Source: Terramyces sp. JEL0728 (Eukaryota; Chytridiomycota; Chytridiomycetes; Rhizophydiales; Terramycetaceae). Taken from it: a stretch of DNA of 64,000 nucleotides. A model generated the notes under the pieces. The model was not told the DNA's origin, ran no database searches, and saw only the letters and a program-made list of their open reading frames with translations. The translations under genes and the position numbers were made by a program. The first letter of the stretch is position 1, and the number at the start of each line of letters is the position of its first letter. Where the stretch lies: NCBI GenBank assembly GCA_027603945.1, contig JADIIU010000053.1, forward strand, positions 1 to 64,000, read 5' to 3'. This document shows positions 44,601 to 54,202 of the stretch, in pieces.

Positions 44601-47529
44601 CTCTGTTGCATCGAATAATCTAACAACGCTTGAGGTAATTTGGGCTCATTGCAGGGATTAAGCAGCAGATTGCACTACCTTAATGCCAGTGCAAACAAGC
44701 TTACTACTCTGAAAGGTTTAGAAACAGCACCAAATATTAGAATATTGATCCTTAGCAGTTCCAAGGTCAAAGATATGGTGTCAATTAAATTCTTGAAAAA
44801 TCTACTTTATTTGGATATATCGCAATCTCAATTGTCAGAAGATATAGTGATGCAATTGACATCCTGCCATCAGCTACAATGCCTGGAAGCAGGAAATAAT
44901 CATTTTAGAGTGATTCCAGATATCCCAAACCTGGCTATGAACGAATTGCATTTGACAAAGAATGTATTGCAGCAGCTGAATAGAATGTCATGGCTGTTTA
45001 ACTTGCGAGTGCTGAATCTATATGACAATCAGATATCCGACATTTCGCCTTTGGCAATGGCTCCATTCTTGAGAGAATTATACCTGGGACACAACGTTAT
45101 CAAAGGTTGGACTGTATTAACGTAGATGTGAAAAACATTTATCATATTGGTATTTGTCAGAATCTGGAAGTTTTAGATTTAACCGGAAATCCAGTAATGT
45201 ACGACCATGCATTCCCAGTGGCTGTTGGGATGTTATTCCCCCATATTCGGGTAATTTTTAGCTTAGTGTAGCTTTTAAACAATATGCAAATCAATTTGCA
45301 TCAGCACAAAACGAAAAGGATATATACATTGATAAACGTGTTTGAAGCAATCAAATTTTTCAATGAAGTTAAAACCCAACTTGTATACTATATTGATGAT
45401 CAAAAAGAGTAAATATTGCTCAATTAGTGACACCGCTGACATGATGAAAACCTGGAAGGAGTTTGCAGTTTCGAGGGACAAAGTAAAATAGATTAATACT
45501 AGATGATTAGGAACTATATGGGTCCATATTTTTCTCCTTATTTGAAATATCTCACTAGCAATTCGGTTGCTGCGAAATTTAACCCAATGTCAAACTTGGC
45601 TGCTCAGGAACGAAGATTGTTTTGGCTTTCTGATGCCATAACCGACATACTAAAAGATTCAGAAATAATGCCAGTTCCAACTTCGTAACACTATTTAATT
45701 GCAGGGATGGTTCAATCATTTATTATTTGCATCATCTGGATTTCCTGATTAATAATTATCGCGCAACCCATTTACAAGCAATATGGAGAATGAAATTACA
45801 GATGAGGAAATTTGTTTTGCTAAGAAATAGTAAAGCGATACTAACAAAAAGAAGTGTTGAAAATCCAACGGCGATTAAGAGACTACTTTGCCTGCATCGA
45901 GCCGAGAAGGATCCTCCGAAGGCTAAAGAAAGAAAAGTTTGAAGCTGATGCAGCAATAATGATCCAAAAACACTGGAAACGTACATGAAAATAACTGTAG
46001 GGTTTAGGATGCGGGGGAAATTGGAGGAAATGCGCATTCAGCACGAGAAAGACTTGGAAGAGCAAGCCATAAAACTTGTCAGGCCCGTGCCAGTTTCTGA
46101 GCAAGACCTGGAAAATGCAATGATGGATAAGGACATTGCAGATATAAATAAGTGGCTGGAAGAAGAAGAAGACCTGAAATTTGACAAGAAGATGAAAAAG
46201 TATCTAGAGAATGAATCTCTAGTGCACTATCCAGGAATGAGGAAAAAGAAACCCCCTAAAAAAGATAGAAAAGGCTATAGAACGTCAAGCAAAGCATCGT
46301 CTTCCCACATTGTACTGGATAAAATAGTTGTTATTAGAGATGATATCGATGCAGAGTTGGACGAAGAAAACTTTTTTGATGATGAGTACGATTCAGAAGG
46401 TAGGGGTGATACTTCAGGGTCAGAGACCGGTTCTAGCCCGCCTTCTCCCCCAACTGTTGATTTACATCACACAGTACAGCTAGCTAAAGAAAGAAATGAT
46501 ATAATGATCAATTTAAATCGACAGGTATTACATTACTGATGTAGTTTAACAAATTGGTAAATACATTGCCCCCAACGGGACATCTTACAAATGACGATAT
46601 CATGAAACCGCAAACTCCATTAAAAACAACAGGTAGAATTGGTGTACCGCGCCTGGGAGAAATATCCTTTCCCCAAAGTCCGTTAAAAACTGCTCCCGGT
46701 AGAACCACCGAATCACTACTAGGTGAAACCCGCCGTGGTGAATCTAGACTTGGTAAATATGGGTTCCCTAATGAAATACAATCGACAGTCGGCGATGCTA
46801 AAACTGCAGTCACACCTGAAGCATTACAAAATAGCAACATAAGTAACCTCAAGGATCGATTTGAAAATAACGTAAATCCTAGTATATTGGACGCTACAAG
46901 TTTCGATTCAGCAAGTAGATACACTGAAGGTATAAAGGAAAGAGATGATATTGGATGGTAAATGCATTCTAATTGTAGGTCGCAGTATGGGAGAAAACAA
47001 CCTCTTATCAACGCAATGAAATCAGCTCCAGAGAAAAAGATTCAGCCAATTTCAATTGAAGAGATGCTTGAACCACAAACAGCTCCAAGAGATCACAAAT
47101 TGATTTTTGAATGGGATATCCATCCAGGCAATGTTTCCCAGAAACTTTTAGTAATTATAATTAATATCAGGCGGCAGAGAGAAAAGAATCAATGCCAAAA
47201 GAATCTCCTATTCAGTACACTGGGACAGGTGCATTCCCGCTAAAGGGCAATTATATTAGCACCGTATTCATTTTTAACGGCAGGAACCTCAGTTTAAACC
47301 ACCAGTGACATTGCTGATTAACAATTACGTTGCATCTAAAATACTGCGACCAACGATTTCAAACATTGACCCAAACACAATCCATCGTTTGGAAACTAAA
47401 CCACGAACCAAAAAAGGCAATTACGATACAATGTTGGATTTAATTCCCTCACAGATCGTTACCCCTGCCTACGGTTCATATCAGCTGCCGAAACCAGAGC
47501 CGCTACCGTCAATTAGCAAGAAACAATAA
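41693..47529 (+). CDS. Large LRR/IQ protein, LRRIQ1-like (probable flagellar)
   Basis: Twenty introns (19-22 nt, one of 29) join into one frame of 1,806 residues. Residues 1-500 are acidic and Ser-rich with no fold. About residues 550-880 form a long coiled coil (LEEAKFKVLNAIVNKLQTEL and following). About residues 880-1150 are SDS22-like leucine-rich repeats (LRVLNLYDNQISDISPLAMA, LEVLDLTGNPVMYDH). They are followed by IQ motifs (IWRMKLQMRKFVLL, VLKIQRRLRDYFACI, AAIMIQKHWKRFRMRG) and a disordered tail. Order and size fit LRRIQ1. The link at 43542-43563 (22-nt intron) is the least certain join; a split into two overlapping genes is the alternative. Confidence 0.75.
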
Positions 47530-47690
47530 ATCAACTGTTTTTAGTTCTGAAACTTTGTGCCCTGTGAAACGTGGCCACATTGTTAGCTCGCAGACACCAC
47601 ATTTAACCACCGTAAGAATAAACCGCCGATTTAAAATTTAGAGGCGGCATTCGCGCATACGGTTACGATTGTGAGTGTATAGGAAATCCC

Positions 47691-48555
47691 ATGATTGTAT
47701 TCAATCTGTTCCCAGAACCTAATTCGAGTCCCTTGTATTCTTCTTTTTCAGATGTGTGGCGCACTATAAATACCAAATGGGAAGGAGCAATTGCAAGTTG
47801 TACAATGATAGAGGTGGATGATATTAAGCATTACGCAGTCGTCTCAGTGCGCATTCTAAAAAGGGATCCATATTCGTGCTTCCTAATGCTGGTTTCCCTG
47901 TTCTGCTTTTCCTTCAATATAGTTTCAGTGTCTGGAAGTTGGGCAGAATACTTTCAAACTGACTCAACAACGTAATTTGAATGTTAACGGTAGACAAAAA
48001 ACTGGTTATTACAAAATGGGACTATTCAATTCAGCAACTAATGAACATTGGTACTCGTTTCCGCATGACTTGTGTGTGTTGAACGCAAGAGGCAGCAGTG
48101 CAGTTGAAGTCTGCGATGCTCGTTTGGCGGACGGTGTTTTACTTGTATTTGCAATCATTTTTTCGATATTTTCATTTGTACTTTTGGGTCTTATCGTCTC
48201 TAGAACTTTGTTGGATTTCAGAGCTAAGCAAGCCAAGAACCTTGCCATTGCCTTCTTTGCTCTAAATGGTAACTTGTTTCTGATTATAGCCATTATTAAT
48301 TTAGTTTGTATGTCTGTAGGTATGGGAGTATTTGGACAAATCATTTTCCCAAATGTTTCCGGAGCTGTTTACGGTATTGGATTCAAGTTCACCATTGTTT
48401 CTCTGATATTTAATACCGCATTGGCGGTTGCTGCATACTTTTTAGTGGATTTCCAGGGAGATGTTGCGACACTGCCAAGGTTTGGAAGTGTTGGGAGAGC
48501 TGCGCGCAAAGAAAATGCAGAGCAAGTCAAAGAAACTGGCGACAGTTACTTTTAA
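47691..48555 (+). CDS. Four-transmembrane protein of unknown function
   Basis: Two exons with a 22-nt intron encode up to 280 residues. Hydrophobic segments are CFLMLVSLFCFSFNIVSV, GVLLVFAIIFSIFSFVLLGL, LFLIIAIINLVCMSVGMGVF and FTIVSLIFNTALAVAAYFLV. Between the first two lies an extracellular-type loop with two cysteines (HDLCVL, EVCDARL), giving a claudin/SUR7-like 4-TM layout. The start may be 47691 or the ATG at 47808. No family match from memory. Confidence 0.65.
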
Positions 48556-48732
48556 TAAAACTCATAGAATTTACTGCTTTTTGTATCTCTAATGGACATG
48601 TAACAATTATATTATGCTGTTGATTGAACCCATTTGCAGTGCACACTCTGCGAATTAAACCAAACATTTATTGCGCAAGTCAGAGGCAACTCAAACCAAG
48701 GAACAATCAGGCAAAATTGATTTATTAACAAA

Positions 48733-49461
48733 TTACAGAGCTTTTTTGTTTCTGGCACAACTGCCAGACTCCTCCACTGTTGGAGCAACAATTGGAAATG
48801 ACATTTTTTCTTTCAAGTCTTCGATATACTCATTCTTGACGCCTTTGGTAGAGTAAAATACACACTTTCCAGATCGTCTTGCAGCACCAGTCTTTTCGCA
48901 AAAAGTCTTGCAGTAATCGTAGGGAGGGGAATACAAGTGAAGAGAAACTGAAGGCTTATTGGTAGGGTTTGTTACTCGGTGCAAACCAATCTTGTCTACT
49001 GTTACGTTGGAGCTTACCATGCATGTAAGTAACTTGGTTTTCATAATACAATGCTTCCTTGGAGGGAGTAAGGTTCTTTGGAGGTGCAGACAAATCAGAG
49101 TTCTCTGGCCAGTTATATAAAGATTCCAACAACTCCCCGTCCAACACTTTGAGGACACAGTGGCTATTGGAATGATCGTGGATGGGGCTACAATTAGGAA
49201 AGTGTACCTTGAGGCACCAGCGTCCCAACACAGGATCATTAAATTGAATTTACCATTCCCGTCGTCAACGAGGTTGCGAGTGTAGCGATTATGATCAACA
49301 AGCGCATACTTTTTCCAATCATTACTGTTTGACTGGTAGTTGGCCATTAAACGCTGGATTTTTGGCACGTCGGCAGCGTCCAGACCGTTTTCTCCCATTT
49401 CTTTGTTGATGAGAGCGACTAGTTCTTTGAGGGATTTTGGCATTTCGTTGTTTTCATTCAT
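48733..49461 (-). CDS. Cysteine dioxygenase
   Basis: Three exons (20- and 19-nt introns) encode 229 residues. The cupin iron site HDHSNSH is intact, and the third His lies in IGLHRV. The Cys following NSHCVLK and the Tyr in SLHLYSPPYDYC correspond to the Cys-Tyr crosslink of mammalian CDO1. Also conserved are RNLVDDGNGKFNLMILCW and the C-terminal CVFYSTKG. It oxidises cysteine to cysteine sulfinate. The C-terminus is slightly extended. Confidence 0.95.
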   Translation of the reverse strand: MNENNEMPKSLKELVALINKEMGENGLDAADVPKIQRLMANYQSNSNDWKKYALVDHNRYTRNLVDDGNGKFNLMILCWDAGASRYTFLIVAPSTIIPIATVSSKCWTGSCWNLYITGQRTLICLHLQRTLLPPRKHCIMKTKLLTCMVSSNVTVDKIGLHRVTNPTNKPSVSLHLYSPPYDYCKTFCEKTGAARRSGKCVFYSTKGVKNEYIEDLKEKMSFPIVAPTVEESGSCARNKKAL

Positions 49462-49537
49462 TTCAGCTTTATTTCACTATTTTGGAGTAAAAAAGGCGGA
49501 GGGGGATAATAAGCGTGACCCACTTGCCGCAAAACAA

Positions 49538-49862
49538 ATGAAATTGTGGGGTATGTTGCTTTGCACAAAGGAATAGAGGAATGTAGAAATAAGCGACAGG
49601 ACGTTATTAAGAAAGCAGAGTTCCACGCTTTGGAAAAAACCGCAAGTGAAACAAAGAATTTGGAGGGAAAGCCATGCTGGATCGTGCTGGACAAAAGAAC
49701 TAGGATCAGTGTGATATAGGATGCGCGAAGCTGGTGCTGCTACACCAAGCCTCGATCTTTGGTGGTGATTTGCCATTGGGCTCTTATGAGATGATCAACT
49801 CTGCATTAGCCTTTCTACAAATAGATGCATGGGAATCTGATTTCTACTTGAAAACATTGTAG
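49538..49862 (+). CDS. Candidate small gene (unrecognised)
   Basis: If two 20-nt segments, starting GTATGTTGC and GTGCTGGAC, are spliced out, the plus strand reads through without stops. It runs from an ATG at 49538 through IEECRNKRQDVIKKAEFHAL, NLEGKPCWIDQCDIGCAKLV and GSYEMINSALAFLQIDAW to a TAG at 49860. The open stretch also continues upstream of this ATG. The two introns lack the usual TAAY branch motif, which lowers confidence. No family recognised. Confidence 0.3.
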
Positions 49863-49935
49863 AAATGATACGAGAGTGAATCGGCAATAATCAAAATATT
49901 GGATTGATTACTATAAAAGTTTATTACTGTAATTA

Positions 49936-52164
49936 CTATTCAAAGCCCATATTAATCCTATATTCTCTCATTTCTTCTGCAGTAAGATCGTCCATCCTTT
50001 CATTTGCACTCATAAACATCGATTCGCGCATTTTTATTCTTGAGTCCATCATATCTAATATCAAGCCTACTTACCTTTGATATTGGGAGTAGATATTTCG
50101 TCAAATATATTGTCTGGATTAACGGTTTCTTGGCGAGATAAATGATCTTTTAGGTACGGCGTTTGAGCCCACTTGGGAATCTTTTGTTTCCTTGGCGTGT
50201 CCATATCTGACTCTGATTCTTCTTCAGAGCTAAATTAAATTCGCATTACCTAGGTATATCAGGCAAGTCTCCTTCTGGATCCACAATAGTGGGGTTCGCT
50301 TCTTTTTCTAATGCCTTTGGGGGTAACGCAGGGTTTAACTTGCTTATTAGCTGTTTAGTCTTATCCAAATACACCGGTAATTTCTAGTCAATCTAAACTT
50401 ACTGGTTTTTCTTTTAAGGTTGGAATGCCGTTTGCGACTGGCTTTGTCGTCAGCAGCGGTGGACCAATTTTCTTTTTCAATGGTTCATCTAGTTTTGATT
50501 TTTCAGCTGCCATCTTTGTGGAGACTTCTGGTTTTGCAAGCTCAACAGTCTTTTTCAGGATTCCTTTCTTTTCCTCCTTTTTCTGTAAAAGCTTCATTCT
50601 TTCTTCTTTTTGTTGCAATTTCTTTTGTTTTTCTTCTGCTTCCTAAATAAGTAAGATTTACTCTTTTGGCAGCCAGGGCGGCCTGTTGCAGTGCTTTAAC
50701 TGGAGGCGGTTTTGGCTTTACAACTGTCTTAGCTTGCTGTGTGACGAACGAGCTAATTCCACTTTTTGGTTCTACTAGAACAGGTTCTTTTGGAGGCAGA
50801 AAAGATGAAGCGGTTCCCTTGTAGATGTTCATGGTAGTTTTTACTGGCAATTCCAACTTTCGAACTGGTTGGGGGAATTTAGGGTGTGAATTCAGAGTCA
50901 ATAAACTGGATTGAGAAGTTGTTATGACTTTGGGTGTCCCCAGTGATTGAGAATCACCCGCTAGCTTGCTTTCCTGTGTTCGGGTGATACCTGCAATCCT
51001 ACTTTCCTTTGAAATATTATTTGCACTTGGAAAATCAATGCTCATATCCGCATCGAGGATCATGTCATCATCGCTTAGATTAGTATCAATTGAAGTGAAT
51101 TGTTTTGGTGCTATTGGTGATAACGAGTTGAATAATGGTCTAGACATGTTGTCGTCAATAATCATCGAGTCCCTATCTGAAAGTGCATTTGTCTGTGAAT
51201 CATCCTTTTCCGCAGCTACCGTCACAATTCTTTTTGAATTTGCGCCAGTACCTTGAGTGACAGCTTTTGTAGTTTTATTCTGTCGCTCCATAGTGCTTGG
51301 ATCGATGCTTGGGAGTTGTGTGCGAACTGACAAACTATCCTGGATTGGTTTCAATTCTGTGACCTTTTGCTGGCCATCAACAAAAGTAAGCTTGGTCGGT
51401 TCAGGTTTTGCAAGCTTTGCCATTGTTCTCTTTGCTGCCAAATCCTTACGGATTTGCGCTAATGAAAACCCTTCTTCTTCCAAGCATGAATTTGAACTTT
51501 TCCCTTTGACAATAGAAACATCTTGAGCGTCTACTTTCATTGCTGTGTCAATTCTAGGAGAAATATCACTTGAGCTCTTCTCCACAGTAGAGCTGATACT
51601 TGCATCCACAAGTTTGAGCTCCTTTTGTGTCGGCAGATTTGCTGTTGGATTTTTGAGCTTGGATGAAATTGGTGGATGAGTATTGTTTGCTGAAACAGAC
51701 GGTTTAAGATTATCATTTACAGGTTTAAAAACAATTGATTCGTTCATTGACACATCTCCATCTGATATATATTGATCTATAATTGAAGAATCTTTAATTT
51801 TTTTTTGGTTTCTGAACTCACTCTCCACCTCATCCATCTTTCTTTTGTGATCATGTAAATCTTCGTGATATTTTCCAAAAGCTCCTTCTATTGAGATTGT
51901 AGACGATCGCATCAGTTTTGGCACTGTTCTGTTGAATTTATTCCGATCGTTGGATTTTGAAGATTCCATTTCCTTTGAAGATACAGTTTCATTTGGCGTT
52001 TCAGCATTATCAAGAACAGCTGGAATATGATCCTGTCTTCTATTGTTAGTATTTTAAAACTTTTCATTCAACCAAAGTAATTCCTTTTCAAGGGCAATGG
52101 CAAATTGATATGCACCAATGCTCAGTATATTGTTGAACGTCGCTGCAGTGTCTTGTAAAGTCAT
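49936..52164 (-). CDS. INCENP-like chromosomal passenger protein
   Basis: Six exons with introns of 19-21 nt encode 709 residues from the ATG at 52164. The N-terminal 35 residues form a helix ending KELLWLNEK, where INCENP has its centromere-targeting helix. A long disordered Ser/Thr-rich middle follows, then a basic Lys/Glu helix (KQKKLQQKEERMKLLQKKEE). The C-terminus is an IN-box: RKQKIPKWAQTPYLKDHLSR followed by NPDNIFDE. The IN-box activates Aurora B kinase in the chromosomal passenger complex. A short tail with AEEMREYRINMGF follows. No Aurora, survivin or borealin gene is in the window. Confidence 0.85.
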
Positions 52165-52219
52165 CTCAAGATTATTCAAGATTAACAATTTTTTAACAAG
52201 CCACAGATACCATTCTTTA

Positions 52220-53129
52220 TTAAAAAACACTGTCGTTGGATACCCACTGCTTAAACTCATCCACCAGGGCAACTGGAATTCCAAAAGTTGTTTGTTGCTT
52301 CCCATCTTTTTCAAACGTGATCAAGCAGTTAAAGAACTCTTCTCCCGTTCTCAAGGTCAGCCAAAGTTTTAATTTGTTTTTAAACTCTTTTCTGTTCTTA
52401 ATATCCACTCCGAGGTCTTCTAGCACTCTATTGTTAGCAAAAGCTACTTTTTGTATTTCACAGTTTGCACCAGTGTGTCTGCAAGAGCAAGATCAAATAA
52501 CGCAAATGGCTCTTCGTCATCACTTTTTTTGTGCTTCTTATTAGGGTCATTGCTAGATTCTGCTTTTCTTTTTTCTGGTCTCTTGAATCCTTCTTTTTCC
52601 AGCTCTTTAAACCATTGGACAAACGTCTGCGCAAGTTCGTCTGGGATCAAATACTGTCTTTGAGAGTTTCCATTTGGTAAACATGGTTTTGAATCCCGGT
52701 TTACCGATCTGCAGCTTTCCTTTAAAAAGTCCGCAAGAGAATATCTAACTCGCTTTTCGATAGTCGCATCTGATTTGAATGACGGATAGCCTTTTTTAAT
52801 CACTTCCTTCCACACGGTTAGTTTTTGGACATCCTCTTTTGAATCTTCAGCGTCTTCCCTTTCTTTTTGTCTTACAAAATTATACGAGTCAGTTCCAAAT
52901 TCTTTTTCAAAGGCTTTTATATACATTTCATGGTACTCTTCTGGTAAAGCACCTAAAGTTAGCTAAAGTTACCTGAAGCCCTAAACCCTTGTCTTGCAAT
53001 ATTTACATCCTCAATTTTATGTTCAGTTTTAAAGGATTTGAAAAAGGTAGAGAAATGAGCAGTGGCAGTAGTTTTAAACGTAGGATATTTGGATCGTACC
53101 ACTTCAGTCCAAGGCCTAGGTTTAGTCAT
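52220..53129 (-). CDS. Unrecognised protein with a duplicated W-x-EV...YP-x-FK-x-x-AT motif
   Basis: Three exons with two 20-nt introns encode 289 residues. The N-terminal PWTEVVRSKYPTFKTTATAH and the middle VWKEVIKKGYPSFKSDATIE are clearly related, giving two copies of a roughly 35-residue module about 90 residues apart. A basic patch (KRPEKRKAESSNDPNKKHKK) looks like a nuclear localisation signal. The C-terminus is a compact helical/beta stretch ending at 52220. I do not recognise the family. Confidence 0.75.
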
Positions 53130-53172
53130 ATGAAGTGCTATTGCTCTCAAACAATACACGACTTGGTTCTAC

Positions 53173-53774
53173 TTACTTCCATCCAATTTTTGGTGAAGGT
53201 GGAACTGGCACCTCTGGTTCTGTCTCTACTTTTGCAATCCTCTAATAATTAAAATAGGCTACTCTAAACTTCATATCTTCTAAACGGAGCGATTCTCTCT
53301 TTCTTTCCCTTTCCCTTTCAAATTCTCCAATAATCGACTTTTGCTTTTCAATTGTCTTTTTGCAAGTCTCCAGTTGACTTTCCAATGTCCTCAAGTTGCT
53401 CTCGTAATTCGCAATATCAACATCTTTTTGCTTGAGGATATTCTCTGCTCGTTCCAAATTGGTTTGCAGTTGTATTATTGAGCTGTCCCTGCTTGTCAGT
53501 GTTTGCGCCAAATCGTCTGGTGTTAAAATAATATACTGATAGTATGCTTCATAGACCCTATTTGTCGAGTTTTATCCATTTGCACTTGGTCAATATACTC
53601 ATTTAATTTATGTACTTCTGTTTCATGTCGGCAACATACTCTTGGCGCTGGCGGTAATTCCCATCCAGCTCTGTGAATAGGTGGGGGCGGCAGCCTAGGA
53701 GGATATTGCCATCGTTCTTGGTGTCTTCTTGGATCCATATCCTCTGGTCTATGATGTCCATGATGAGGGTACAT
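53173..53774 (-). CDS. Small coiled-coil protein with Pro-rich N-terminus
   Basis: Three exons (20- and 21-nt introns) encode 186 residues from the ATG at 53774. The first 45 residues are rich in His, Pro and Arg (MYPHHGHHRPEDMDPRRHQE, LPPPPIHRAGW). From about residue 50 to 150 is a heptad-rich coiled coil (LQTNLERAENILKQKDVDIA, LESQLETCKKTIEKQKS). A Pro-rich tail follows. No known family is recognised. Confidence 0.7.
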
Positions 53775-54019
53775 ATGAAGATTTGGAAACTTTTCCTAAA
53801 AACGGACATGATAAATTAATAATTGAATTTCTCAAACTTGTTTGCAGGCGAGCTGGAAAAGGAATTAGGAATGAGCTCCAAGATCTTGAGCAAAGTATGC
53901 TAGAGTATAGCTCGCTAAAGGGAGAAGGGCTTTTGAATATTACCACTGGATATCCTCACCTGAAATACTATGGTCAGATACGAGAATGTCTGCTACCCAC
54001 TCGATTGGAATTCCAATGA

Positions 54020-54202
54020 CCTCCTATTTGAATCGGCTCAGCTGCATGTAGTTCTTTAGTTGAATGGGATATTTTCCACCCTAAGATCCAATAGAATAAT
54101 TCCCTCCTTTAAGTCAAATATGCCCAATAGAATAATTCCCTCCTTTAAGTCAAATATGCCCAATAGAATAATTCCCTCAAGCTTAAATTTTTTCTCTCAA
54201 AA
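54020..54202. promoter_or_regulatory. Upstream region of the copper ATPase gene
   Basis: No gene is seen here. The region contains the 36-bp tandem repeat described separately and then an AT-rich stretch up to the ATG at 54203. It is likely the promoter of the copper ATPase. Confidence 0.5.
54090..54178 (+). repeat. Tandem repeat, 36-bp unit, about 2.5 copies
   Basis: The unit starts AATAGAATAATTCCCTCC and ends AAATATGCCC. Copies begin at 54090, 54126 and 54162; the two full copies are identical, and the third is truncated after TTCCCTC. It sits 25-113 bp upstream of the copper ATPase start, so it may include repeated regulatory sites. Confidence 0.95.

Noticed and set aside
54090..54178. 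Transposon terminal repeats
   Set aside because: Direct tandem copies without inverted ends or a transposase nearby.
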